From a virus, in the IMG/VR virus record IMGVR_UViG_3300005826_000271, positions 1 to 56,227 of that record: a stretch of DNA of 56,227 nt. One strand, 5' to 3'. This document shows, in pieces, positions 33,054 to 41,992 of the stretch (position 1 is the first letter of the stretch; the number at the start of each line of letters is the position of its first letter). Below the pieces are notes generated by a model. The model was not told the DNA's origin, made no database searches, and saw nothing but the letters and a program-made list of their open reading frames with translations. Both the position numbers and the translations under genes were made by a program.

Positions 33054-33063
33054 AGGTAAGAAT

Positions 33064-33390
33064 ATGAGTAATAAAGATAGCGGACCAGTTACGTTTCCAG
33101 ACAAGTGGATGAAGGTTATCCAAAAACTTCCAGAGTTTAAGGATATTGCTGATGCAGCAGATACTGATGAACTTAAAAAAATTGTTGTAAGGTGCGAAGG
33201 CAATCTTTATACAATTGAGAAAGAAATGGCAGAAGATATTAAACTATGTGCTGCTAGAGAACTTGTGAAACAACATTCAGAGCCATATAATGATGCAAAG
33301 AAAGTTCAGACAGCAAAAATAAAATATGCCATGTTCCGTCTTGAGGAAAGAGGCGTTGATTTAAATGATAAGGAAGAAGATGAAAGTTGA
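33064..33390 (+). CDS. Hypothetical protein
   Basis: 108 residues from ATG 33064 with AAAGGTAAG upstream; ATG-like codons further upstream overlap tig. Helical: EFKDIADAADTDELKKIVV, then ELVKQHSEPYNDAKKVQTAKIKY. Arrangement is typical of small phage DNA- or capsid-associated proteins but not assignable. Confidence 0.65.
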   Translation: MSNKDSGPVTFPDKWMKVIQKLPEFKDIADAADTDELKKIVVRCEGNLYTIEKEMAEDIKLCAARELVKQHSEPYNDAKKVQTAKIKYAMFRLEERGVDLNDKEEDES

Positions 33391-33658
33391 AGTTCATAGC
33401 ATTAGTTCTTGTTGTGGAGGTAAATCCACAATATTTAAGACTAATATGCCAGTAACTATGGATGTTGTTAAACAATTTGTAAATAAAGGGTTTATTGAAC
33501 TTAAACATTTTACAGATGTTGGTCTTGTTTATGTCCATAATTCGGACTTTATAATAACGGGACCAATAGGATCTAATCGACTACAAGTAAAATGTAAGAA
33601 AGCGAAGTGTGATCAGAACTTAAAGGAACTCGAAAGTTTACTAGAACAAATCGAGTAG
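33380..33658 (+). CDS. Hypothetical protein
   Basis: 92 residues from ATG 33380 (SD AAGGAAG), overlapping the previous gene by 11 nt. VEVHSISSCCGGKSTIFKT may bind metal; beta-rich middle. It ends in TAG; readthrough would add two codons before TGA at 33662-33664, overlapping the next ATG. Confidence 0.6.
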   Translation: MKVEVHSISSCCGGKSTIFKTNMPVTMDVVKQFVNKGFIELKHFTDVGLVYVHNSDFIITGPIGSNRLQVKCKKAKCDQNLKELESLLEQIE

Positions 33659-33660
33659 GA

Positions 33661-34332
33661 ATGACCACAGGTGCTACCGCTAGAAATTCGATAAAGAAAG
33701 TCGCAGAAACACATAATCTTATTTCCACATCTTATCATGAGGCAGGTCATATAATATATGGTCTGCTTCATTTTTTATATATAGATGATGCTTATCTAGT
33801 TCGGGAAAGTAGCGGAGAGGTATCTGGTTTCACAAATTTTAATTCATTTGATATTGAAAACTATAGTGATGATGAAAGTATTTATAAATATCTGATAAGA
33901 TCAGAAATTGGTATGTGGTATTCTGGGCAGGTAGCAGAAAAGATTCATTATAAAAAGAACTCTGGTTCAGATACTTTTCCTGTAATTTTTCGGGAAGGTT
34001 CTTATGATGATACTAATTCTGCAATAAAACTTATTAGGAAATATAGACTTGCTTCATCCGGAAGACCTAGGTACAAATTAAAACAAAAAATTCTAAAAGA
34101 AGTAGAATTAGAGCTTGAGGATAACTGGAACGATGTCATCCTCATTGCCCATGCGCTATTTGAAAAAAAGAAGATTAATGCAACTAAAATAGTAAAGATA
34201 CTTGAGGATAATAGTAATAAATCTTCTTTTTGGAAAGAGCAATTGCCAGAAATTTTTAAAATTCATGAAGATAATTCCAGTCTTGACGAAAAAGAACTAA
34301 AAATTATACTAAAAAAGTTTGGGCAAGTTTAA
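33661..34332 (+). CDS. Free-standing M41 (FtsH-type) peptidase domain
   Basis: 223 residues. TSYHEAGHIIYGLL has the zinc-metallopeptidase HExxH (His26-His30) in the FtsH context, and GSYDDTNSAIKL fits the third-ligand Asp region of M41 peptidases. There is no AAA module and no transmembrane helix, so it is a soluble protease fragment that would need a separate unfoldase, perhaps the AAA+ protein at 17320. Confidence 0.75.
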   Translation: MTTGATARNSIKKVAETHNLISTSYHEAGHIIYGLLHFLYIDDAYLVRESSGEVSGFTNFNSFDIENYSDDESIYKYLIRSEIGMWYSGQVAEKIHYKKNSGSDTFPVIFREGSYDDTNSAIKLIRKYRLASSGRPRYKLKQKILKEVELELEDNWNDVILIAHALFEKKKINATKIVKILEDNSNKSSFWKEQLPEIFKIHEDNSSLDEKELKIILKKFGQV

Positions 34333-34432
34333 TCGGTATTCCCTGACACAACATGTGTGTTGGAATTATTCTAACATAGAGCTATTATTAGACAATATGT
34401 TTTGTTAAAATACATAAAAAAAGGAATAAGTT

Positions 34433-37400
34433 ATGGAGTTTGTTTCATTACACAACCAAACAGATTTTTCTATTTTAGATTCAGTATGTTCTGTAAAAGG
34501 TCTTATTAATAGGGCAAAAGAGCTTGGTCAATCAGCTATTGCTATAACTGAGCATGGTTCTTTTGCTTCAGCTTGGGATGCATGGAAAATATCAAAGGCA
34601 GCTGGAGTTAAGTTAATTACTGGTTGTGAATTGTATTTTCGAAATAATCTCAAAGACGAAAGTGAACGTATGAGTCATATTTTGCTTTTGGCTAAGAATC
34701 AAGTTGGATACCAGAATATATTAACGTTGAATAAACTTGGTTTTGATTCTGATTCGAAAGTTGGTAAACGAGTATATCCAGTTATTGATTGGGATCTATT
34801 AGAGAAACATTCTGATGGAGTAATATGTCTTACAGCCTGTGGTAACGGGATAATTAGCCAGTTGGTTATGAAGAGAGAGTTTGATACTGCAGAAGAAGTC
34901 GCATTGAGATTGAAAAAGATTTTTGGAGATAATTTAGGTCTAGAAGTTCAACCAAACAATATGGTTAGAAATTCAAATGTCTATAATGATGAAATTGATC
35001 AAAAATTCATTAATCACAGACTTATAAATCTTGGCGATAAATTAGGTATAAGAGTTGTTGCTGCTTGCAATACTCATTATCTTAAAAAAGAAGATTACAA
35101 AACACATGATGTGTTTTTGGCTATCGGGTCTAGACAACCTATTTTTTCTTCTTTTAGATTAAGATATCCTGTTCCAGATTTTTATCTAAAGTCAGGTGAT
35201 GAAGTTAAAGCGTTCTTCTCAAGAAATTATGGAGAGAGTTTGGCAGAACAATTATGTCTTAATAGTTTATATTTTGCTTCTTTATGTGAGGAGCCAGAAT
35301 GGATTGATCCAAAATATTCTAATCCAAGTGGTAAAGAATTGCCAATCTTTCCGGTAAAAGACGAACCAGATTATGAAGAGTTTAAATCATGGGTTTATAA
35401 ACAAAAAGGAGAGATTTCTTTACTTGATGAAGATAAACAATATCTAAGATATTCTATTGATAAGCATTTTCCTAATAAGATTAGTAAGATTGCTATGAAC
35501 AAAATTCCAGAATACTTGGAAAGAATTGCAGAAGAACTTGATGTTTTAGAATACCATGGTTTTTCAAGCTACATGCTAATTGTTGCTGATTATATCAATT
35601 GGGCAAAGAAAAATGGTATTGCAGTTGGTGCTGGAAGAGGTTGTTTATCTGCAGAAGGTAAGATATTAACTGAAAATGGTTATAAAAATATAATTGATAT
35701 AAATATTGGTGATAAAGTATATTCTCATACTGGAAAATTAAGGGATGTTATTGATATTCATGCTTATGATTGTAATGAGGATTGTGTATCTATAAAAACA
35801 AGTTATTCATTTGAAAATTTGGTTTTCACAGATGATCATAAATTATTTGCTATAAAGCAAAGATTTACTGATGAATATAAAAAAGCTAATGAAAAAACAA
35901 GAAAAAAAGTTAGAAAATATGATTATCTTGATGATCCATCATGGATTGCTGTGAAGGATTTAAAAATTGGTGATTTTATATTTATGCCTTACGTTAGTAG
36001 GGATATTTGTAAAGAAAATGTTCCAAGTAAATTTAGTATAAAAACATCTTCTACTAGAAATTCAAAATTAGATATAGTTAATACAATTAATGTAGATAGT
36101 GATTTTATATATTTTCTTGGAAGATGGGTGGGTGATGGCTGGATTACAACTCATAATAGTGATAGTTATGATGTTGGGTTAGCTTTTAACTCTAATGATA
36201 TAGAGTCAATAAATTGGTTTGTTGATTATCTTGGTAAATTTTTTAATGTATCTGTACAAAAACATAAAACAAAAAATCTTGTTCAGATTGTTGTTCATAA
36301 CAAGTCATTATTTGATATAATATCAAATATATTCCCGTATTATAATAAAAGTTCATCTACGAAACATCTTCCTGTATTTTTTAGAGATTTAAGTAATGAT
36401 AATCTTAGAGATTTGTTATGTGGGTATATAGATTCTGATGGTAGTGTTGAAAAACAGTATCATAGTAATACATTTAGATATAATATCGATTCTACTAGTA
36501 AACGTCTTATTTTTGAAATAAGAGAGTTATTAAACTTTCTTAAAATTAAATCGTATGTTTCAGTTAGAAAACCATTTATGAAATATGATAAGGTAAAGAA
36601 GTATTCATGTAAAGAGTCTTATAAATTAAGATTTTTGGATAAACCAGATATCGATAGTGAAGGTTATGTTGTTCAGATAAAATCTTTAGATAAAATTAAA
36701 TGTAATAAAGTGTATGATATTACAGTTGAAAAAGATCATTCATATGTTACTCAAAATTTTGCTGCACATAATTCTGTTGGAGGCTCATTAATTGCTTATA
36801 TTCTAGGAATTCATGATGCAGACCCAATCAAATATGGATTAATTTTTGCTAGATTTCATAATAAGGAGAAGTCTAGCTTTCCTGATATTGATACTGACTT
36901 TGCTCCATCAGGAAGGGCATTGGTTCAAGATTATCTTAGGAGAAAGTATGGAGAAGATCATGTTGCTCACGTTTCTAATGTAAATACGATTACTCCAAAA
37001 GTCTATGTCAGAGATATTGCTAGGGCGTGTGAGTTGGGTGGATCTAAAGAGGCAGCAGTACAACTTGGAAATGATGTTGCAGATTGTATTCCTGCAGATA
37101 TTAAATCTATCGATTCTGCACTTGAAAAGGTACCATTGTTTGCTGAATATTGTAAAAAATACCCTGAGTTTATAGAACATAAAGATATTTGCGGTAAATA
37201 TCGTGCTTGGTCAACACATGCTGGAGGCATTATCATTTCACAAAGACCGTTAACAGGTCTTATCCCACTACGTAGAGATAAAGATGGATCATTAGCTATT
37301 GAGTATGATAAGGAAAAGGCAGAAGAAAATGGCTTAGTAAAGATGGATACACTTGGTTTATCTACTCTTGATACAATAAGTAAGACATTAGATCTTATTA

Positions 37401-38275
37401 AAAAGTTAGGAAAAGAAGTTCCAAAAGAAATGTATGACTATGATAATTACGATAAAGACACTTATGATTTGATTTCAAATGGTGATACATTTAAGGTATT
37501 CCAACTTGGAACTAGTGGCGGCACTATTGATTTGTGTAAAAATGTTAAACCAGTAGATATTAATGATATCGCTAATATTAATGCTTTAGCTAGACCTTCT
37601 GCAAGAGATATGAGAGACGATTTTATTAAGACGAAGAATGGCGAAAGGGAGATGACATTATTGCATCCTTCTTTAGAGAGAGGTTTCGGTCAGACATATG
37701 GGTTTGGTTTATATGAAGAATGTTTGATGTATCTAGCGCAGGATGTTGCTGGTTGGACACTTCATGGTGCTGATAGGCTTCGTAAGTTAACAAAAGCTAA
37801 AGGAAAGTATCCAGAAAAAGCAAAGGCGTGGAGAAAAGAGTTCCTTGATGGAGGAAAGAATAATAATATTGATCCGTCAATTGTTAAGAGAATTTGGGAT
37901 GAAGTAGTTGAAAAATTCCAAGGTTATGGTTTCAATAAAAGTTTGTCAGTTTTTGATTTGATTGATATATATTCTTCAGATGGCACATATTTGTGTACCA
38001 AAGAGATTGGAGCAGTTCTACCGGGAGATCATGTTAAATCGCGCGATGAAAAAACGAAACAAGATATTTTTGTACAAGTATTAAATAATCATGATCATGG
38101 AGTATTGCCATTAGTAGAAGTAGAGCTTACAACTGGAGAGAAAATAAGATGTACAATGAATCACAAGTTTCGAGTAGAGGAGAGTGGGGAGATGTTACCG
38201 CTGCATCAGATCCTAAAGGAAGAATTGACTATTATTGTAGATATTGCGGAGAAAAATTCAAAAGCAGAAAACTAG
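34433..38275 (+). CDS. dnaE: DNA polymerase III alpha (DnaE), N-terminal part with intein and split-intein N half
   Basis: 1280 residues. PHP domain (FVSLHNQTDFSILD, ITEHGSFASAW), palm with GAGRG interrupted by an intein at residues 404-780, then SVGGSLIAYI, the catalytic FPDIDTDF (about 816), and GWTLHGADRLRKL. At residue 1170 the polymerase stops at YGFNK and the N half of a split intein begins (SLSVFDLID...). The frame ends at TAG 38273-38275 with TAA two codons on. The extein is completed by the gene at 39212; the two exteins total about 1178 residues, a normal DnaE length. Confidence 0.92.
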   Translation: MEFVSLHNQTDFSILDSVCSVKGLINRAKELGQSAIAITEHGSFASAWDAWKISKAAGVKLITGCELYFRNNLKDESERMSHILLLAKNQVGYQNILTLNKLGFDSDSKVGKRVYPVIDWDLLEKHSDGVICLTACGNGIISQLVMKREFDTAEEVALRLKKIFGDNLGLEVQPNNMVRNSNVYNDEIDQKFINHRLINLGDKLGIRVVAACNTHYLKKEDYKTHDVFLAIGSRQPIFSSFRLRYPVPDFYLKSGDEVKAFFSRNYGESLAEQLCLNSLYFASLCEEPEWIDPKYSNPSGKELPIFPVKDEPDYEEFKSWVYKQKGEISLLDEDKQYLRYSIDKHFPNKISKIAMNKIPEYLERIAEELDVLEYHGFSSYMLIVADYINWAKKNGIAVGAGRGCLSAEGKILTENGYKNIIDINIGDKVYSHTGKLRDVIDIHAYDCNEDCVSIKTSYSFENLVFTDDHKLFAIKQRFTDEYKKANEKTRKKVRKYDYLDDPSWIAVKDLKIGDFIFMPYVSRDICKENVPSKFSIKTSSTRNSKLDIVNTINVDSDFIYFLGRWVGDGWITTHNSDSYDVGLAFNSNDIESINWFVDYLGKFFNVSVQKHKTKNLVQIVVHNKSLFDIISNIFPYYNKSSSTKHLPVFFRDLSNDNLRDLLCGYIDSDGSVEKQYHSNTFRYNIDSTSKRLIFEIRELLNFLKIKSYVSVRKPFMKYDKVKKYSCKESYKLRFLDKPDIDSEGYVVQIKSLDKIKCNKVYDITVEKDHSYVTQNFAAHNSVGGSLIAYILGIHDADPIKYGLIFARFHNKEKSSFPDIDTDFAPSGRALVQDYLRRKYGEDHVAHVSNVNTITPKVYVRDIARACELGGSKEAAVQLGNDVADCIPADIKSIDSALEKVPLFAEYCKKYPEFIEHKDICGKYRAWSTHAGGIIISQRPLTGLIPLRRDKDGSLAIEYDKEKAEENGLVKMDTLGLSTLDTISKTLDLIKKLGKEVPKEMYDYDNYDKDTYDLISNGDTFKVFQLGTSGGTIDLCKNVKPVDINDIANINALARPSARDMRDDFIKTKNGEREMTLLHPSLERGFGQTYGFGLYEECLMYLAQDVAGWTLHGADRLRKLTKAKGKYPEKAKAWRKEFLDGGKNNNIDPSIVKRIWDEVVEKFQGYGFNKSLSVFDLIDIYSSDGTYLCTKEIGAVLPGDHVKSRDEKTKQDIFVQVLNNHDHGVLPLVEVELTTGEKIRCTMNHKFRVEESGEMLPLHQILKEELTIIVDIAEKNSKAEN
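35642..36772 (+). mobile_element. LAGLIDADG intein in DnaE
   Basis: 377-residue in-frame intein. It starts at Cys404 (CLSAEGKILTENG, block A), block B VFTDDHKLFA, LAGLIDADG helices FLGRWVGDGWI and LLCGYIDSDGSV, block F VYDITVEKDHSYV, and ends HN before Ser. It interrupts the polymerase GRG-S active-site motif, a well-known conserved insertion target in DnaE. The splice residues and both endonuclease motifs look intact, so it is probably active. Confidence 0.93.
37940..38275 (+). mobile_element. Split intein, N-terminal half
   Basis: 111 residues after extein ...GYGFNK. Ser at position 1, block A SLSVFDLIDIYSSDG, TKEIGAVLPGDHVKSRD, and block B LTTGEKIRCTMNHKFRV with TxxH. It stops 34 residues after block B, at TAG. 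The matching C half is at 39212-39322. The layout (N half, separate endonuclease gene, C half) is that of phage fractured genes with split inteins. Confidence 0.88.
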
Positions 38276-39225
38276 AAAGGGTAATCAGCCATCAACTACT
38301 TTGTAAAAAAGAATTGGAAAATAAAATAGAAGGAATTGATTATATTAAGTGTGAGCTTTGTAATTATCATGGTAAAAGCTTAAAAACACATTTAACAAAA
38401 GTTCATAAAAGTGTAGAGTCATTGGAATATGAAAAACAATATGGAAAATTAATCTGTGAAGTGTCTTCAAGGGCGTATGCTGACGGAGTGAGATCACATG
38501 AAAGTTGGGTTGCTGTAGCTCGCAGAGAAGGAAAAGATTTGTCGGAGTATTGGAATGATATATCACGGGGCGTCATAAATGCTATCAGGAATAATCCTGA
38601 AGAAATACAAAGGCGTTCGAAGCATATGACTGAATTGAATGATAAACAACAGTCAGATCCAAAATTTCAAAAAATAGTAAGTGATACTGCAAGAAAAACT
38701 TCTGTCAGACCAGAGATACTAGAAGCTAGATCAAAGAAACTTGCGCAATGGAGAAAAGATAATCCAGATGATTTTTATGAGAAGTGCATAAAAAAGATGA
38801 TTGCAACTTTTCAAAGCAAGCCCGAGAAAAAATTATTTGAGTTTGTAAATAGTATTGATGGGTTTTCTTTTAAAAGAAACCAATTTATTCACTCTGAGAT
38901 TATATCTACAAAATCTAAAAAGAAACAAATTGATATGGGTGACAAAAAGAACAGGTTTTATATAGAGTTTGATGGAATTTTACATTTTGAGCCAAAACGT
39001 GGTTATGATTTGTTGAAGATTATACAAAAAAAAGATGGAGAAATTGAGCAGCATATATCTAATCATAATTGGACTCTTATACGAGTATCATATGATCAAT
39101 ATATAGATAAAAACAAAATAGAAAAATCATATTTTAAGCAAGAGTGTTTAGATAGAATTATTGAGATTTTGAATAATAAAACTCCAGGTATTTATAAAAT
39201 AGGTGAGGCGTATGGGAAACATTAA
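38149..39225 (+). CDS. Homing endonuclease of the Vsr-like/EDxHD type between the dnaE halves
   Basis: 358 residues in a different frame from both dnaE parts. ATG 38149 has GGAGAG 8 nt upstream, within the split-intein N half; a 126-nt overlap. Zinc-finger-like YYCRYCGEKF...HQLLC near the N-terminus and YIKCELCNYHGKSLKTHLTKVH after it (C2H2 type). C-terminal nuclease: RFYIEFDGILHFE, then GEIEQHISNHNWTLIRVSYDQY, which resembles the Vsr-like endonucleases found in fractured genes. Probably drives movement of the split-intein locus. Confidence 0.82.
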   Translation: MYNESQVSSRGEWGDVTAASDPKGRIDYYCRYCGEKFKSRKLERVISHQLLCKKELENKIEGIDYIKCELCNYHGKSLKTHLTKVHKSVESLEYEKQYGKLICEVSSRAYADGVRSHESWVAVARREGKDLSEYWNDISRGVINAIRNNPEEIQRRSKHMTELNDKQQSDPKFQKIVSDTARKTSVRPEILEARSKKLAQWRKDNPDDFYEKCIKKMIATFQSKPEKKLFEFVNSIDGFSFKRNQFIHSEIISTKSKKKQIDMGDKKNRFYIEFDGILHFEPKRGYDLLKIIQKKDGEIEQHISNHNWTLIRVSYDQYIDKNKIEKSYFKQECLDRIIEILNNKTPGIYKIGEAYGKH

Positions 39226-39322
39226 ATCAATTAAATTTGTCGGTCACGGAATGACTTGTGATTTGGAAGTAGACCATCCAGACCATCAATTTTATATGTT
39301 TAATGGTATGTTAACTTCTAAT
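39212..39322 (+). mobile_element. Split intein, C-terminal half
   Basis: 37 residues from ATG 39212 (SD AGGTGAGG): MGNIKSIKFVGHG, block F CDLEVDHPDHQFYM, block G FNGMLTSN, ending Asn before Ser+1. Length and sequence style closely match fast-splicing split intein C halves of the gp41-1 class. Joins DnaE FNK to SHATLYS. Confidence 0.88.
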
Positions 39323-40483
39323 TCTCACGCAACTCTATATTCTATGATTGGATATCAGACTGCTTATCTTAAAGCTCATTTTCCTATAGAGTTTTTGCAA
39401 GCTAATCTTATGGATGAAGTTAATTCTAATGCTCAAGATTCTAAGAATAATATTGAGAAGATAAAGAAAGAATTGCGTCAGCGTGGCGTCAGAATTATGC
39501 CTCCAGATATTAACAGATCTGACTTGACATATAAGTTGGTTGGAGGTAATAGGTTAGTAACTGGATTGGATGCATTGAAATTTGTAGGTGAGGAAGCTAT
39601 AAAAGATATTGTTTCAAAAAGACCATTTAAGAGCTTTTTTGATTTTATGGTAAGAGTAGACTCAAAGAGGGTTAGAGCCAATAATATACAAGCTCTTGCG
39701 GCATGCGGGGCTTTTGATGATTTTGGTATACCTAGGAAGCTTCTATTTTTGTATTGTTCTGATTATAGAAAAAAGCTTCAGGTATGGAAAAAGAAACACA
39801 ACCCTGATTTTGAAGAATTTAAGTATCCTTGGCCAAGTGAAGGTGAATGGAGTGAGCAAGAAATTTATGCTTTAGAAACTTATTACCTTGGAGAGGGTTT
39901 TGTTTGTAAACCATATAAAGCTTATGGGTCATTTTTTGATGGAGAACATCATGATATTTCACATGTAAAGAAAGCAAAAGATAGAGATACAATTCCATAT
40001 TTCAAAGGCATAGTTATTGATTTCTTTGAATTTAAAGTTAAAAAAGAAACAAGTAAATATTATGGACAGGCTATGGCTAAGGTAACAATTGAAGATAAAT
40101 ATGGAGATCAGATTTCATGCACGGTATTTCCAGATAGATGGAAGATTGTTCATGAGAGACTAAAGCAAGTTAAGAAAACGTTAGAGTTTGCTCCAGGGGT
40201 AGCCTTATATTTTAGAGCAAATGTAAATTACTATAATGATGAGGTTGGTCTAATATTAGATCAGTTATATAATGCTTGTCCTCCTCCATCCGTGCCAGCA
40301 GATTTAAAAGCTAAAAAAGTTGTTTTAAAAAGAACAAAAATAAATAGTGATGAAAAGGGGTTCGGAAAACCAAAGGGAATAAACGCTATCGCCGAATTAC
40401 TTAATCGTATAAACGAAAAAATTGAAGATAATTTGTACGATCAAGGTTTAATAGATTTAGATGACGAATACGAAGAGTTTTGA
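39212..40483 (+). CDS. dnaE: DnaE, C-terminal part (with split-intein C half)
   Basis: 423 residues; the first 37 are intein. The extein starts SHATLYSMIGYQTAYLKAHFP, directly continuing bacterial DnaE. It includes a helix-hairpin-helix region (ALKFVGEEAIKDIVS) and an OB-fold (YFKGIVIDFFEFKVKKE). A GTG 9 nt upstream is an alternative start, but the ATG is better spaced from the SD. Trans-splicing with the 34433 product is required for a whole polymerase. Confidence 0.9.
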   Translation: MGNIKSIKFVGHGMTCDLEVDHPDHQFYMFNGMLTSNSHATLYSMIGYQTAYLKAHFPIEFLQANLMDEVNSNAQDSKNNIEKIKKELRQRGVRIMPPDINRSDLTYKLVGGNRLVTGLDALKFVGEEAIKDIVSKRPFKSFFDFMVRVDSKRVRANNIQALAACGAFDDFGIPRKLLFLYCSDYRKKLQVWKKKHNPDFEEFKYPWPSEGEWSEQEIYALETYYLGEGFVCKPYKAYGSFFDGEHHDISHVKKAKDRDTIPYFKGIVIDFFEFKVKKETSKYYGQAMAKVTIEDKYGDQISCTVFPDRWKIVHERLKQVKKTLEFAPGVALYFRANVNYYNDEVGLILDQLYNACPPPSVPADLKAKKVVLKRTKINSDEKGFGKPKGINAIAELLNRINEKIEDNLYDQGLIDLDDEYEEF

Positions 40484-40587
40484 TATAGAAGATATGAAAC
40501 TATAATGCAGTGAAATTTTATTTAATTTTTATTGCTAAAATGATATAAATGATATCGTTTGTATATGCATAATGGAGAATATTGATC

Positions 40588-41484
40588 ATGAAGTTATCAG
40601 ATTGGGCAAGGAAACAGGGAATAGCGTATTTAACTGCGTATAGGTGGTTTAAAGATAATAAACTACCTGTCAAGGCATATCAAACTGAATCCGGCACAAT
40701 CATTGTAGAAGATGAAGAAGGTTCAGAAATGTCTCCAAGTATTGATTTTAGTGGTTCTGATAGTACTGATGTTATTTCATTGTTTTTAAGAAAGACAGTT
40801 GAGTATAGTAAGAATGATGCATCTGTGGAAGATTTTGCGGCATGGGTTATATCTACTTTCTCATTGAATTTTATTTCAAGTGAAACTAAGCCTAAGTATT
40901 CAAGATTAAAGCCACCATCATCTCAAGTTATGGAAAGATATAGTAAGATGATTAATAAGGGTGAAAAACCTAAAGCACAAATGTACATTCCTAATGATCC
41001 AAGAGATTTAGATAAACTAATAGATAGTGATGAAAATCTATCTGCTCAGGATTTGATTGATGGTTTGGCTGATATAAATTGTGCTTTGGTTAAGACTGAA
41101 CCTGTAAATGGCGTTTCGGTTCCGATTGATAAGCAATTATTTGATGATTTATCAATTGCTTTAAAATCTGGACCTATGTCAGGCACTGGCTCAACGACTA
41201 CTGGTGTATTTAAAAGAACAGAAACAACTCCACAAAATTATGCAAACTCTACCATCACCAGTAGTTCGTTGACCTCGCCTGATATATCTTCTTCGATATG
41301 TTTTTCGGAAAATGAAACATTTTCTTTAAGTAATAGTATAATCCCAACAAATGTTGCAATGGATTTCACATTGACTGAAAAAGAAGTAGAAGGTGCCAGA
41401 AACTTAGCTAATTCTAAAAGGTTATCTTTGAAGTCAAAAAAACGAGGCAGAGGAAGACCACGAAAAGATGAGGAAGAAAAATGA
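40588..41484 (+). CDS. MerR/excisionase-like HTH protein with AT-hook
   Basis: 298 residues from ATG 40588 (GGAG 10 nt upstream). The N-terminus KLSDWARKQGIAYLTAYRWFKDNKLPV...GTIIV resembles the MerR-like HTH of IS607-type serine recombinases. No recombinase catalytic domain follows. A Ser/Thr-rich middle, and KKRGRGRPRKDE at the C-terminus, an AT-hook. Probable DNA-binding or transcription regulator. Confidence 0.7.
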   Translation: MKLSDWARKQGIAYLTAYRWFKDNKLPVKAYQTESGTIIVEDEEGSEMSPSIDFSGSDSTDVISLFLRKTVEYSKNDASVEDFAAWVISTFSLNFISSETKPKYSRLKPPSSQVMERYSKMINKGEKPKAQMYIPNDPRDLDKLIDSDENLSAQDLIDGLADINCALVKTEPVNGVSVPIDKQLFDDLSIALKSGPMSGTGSTTTGVFKRTETTPQNYANSTITSSSLTSPDISSSICFSENETFSLSNSIIPTNVAMDFTLTEKEVEGARNLANSKRLSLKSKKRGRGRPRKDEEEK

Positions 41485-41966
41485 AGTTATCAAATCGTAT
41501 GAAATTTTTCTTATTAAAAAGACCTTCTTTATTTGAGAATTATAATAAGTTTCTTGATGTTGCAATAAAAACTATGATTTATTCTTTAGATCATATGATG
41601 AAGCATGTAGCTATTATAAGAGATGTTGATTTGCAAGATCCTTGGAAAGAAGCTAGACAATATCTTAGTCAAAGTTTTGATAGAAAGATAAAGGATGAGT
41701 ATACTATACCATCATATATGGATTTAATCCATTCCAGATTAAAAGATGCATCTATTTCTAAAGATGATTTTATAAAAGCTACCAATATATCTGGGCTAAA
41801 TGATCATGTGTGTGAATGTAAAGAATGTGTTGATAAAAGTCCTACTAGAAAAGCTGTAAAGAAGGCAACTAAAAAAATAGTAAATGCTTCAGGAAAAAAG
41901 ACATCTACAGCTAAGGGCAGAGCTAAAGTTAGAAAAAATTTAGTTAAGGCAGTACAGTCTAAATGA
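41481..41966 (+). CDS. Hypothetical protein with basic C-terminal tail
   Basis: 161 residues, ATGA overlap. Helical N-terminal two thirds; CECKEC; then a Lys/Ala/Thr-rich tail (RKAVKKATKKIVNASGKK) like nucleic-acid-binding tails. Unknown. Confidence 0.65.
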   Translation: MKLSNRMKFFLLKRPSLFENYNKFLDVAIKTMIYSLDHMMKHVAIIRDVDLQDPWKEARQYLSQSFDRKIKDEYTIPSYMDLIHSRLKDASISKDDFIKATNISGLNDHVCECKECVDKSPTRKAVKKATKKIVNASGKKTSTAKGRAKVRKNLVKAVQSK

Positions 41967-41992
41967 TATATCTTATATAAGAGGGATTTAAT

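Noticed and set aside
34333-34432. Promoter upstream of dnaE
   Set aside because: TAGACA and TAAAAT are present but only 11 nt apart, not a proper spacing.
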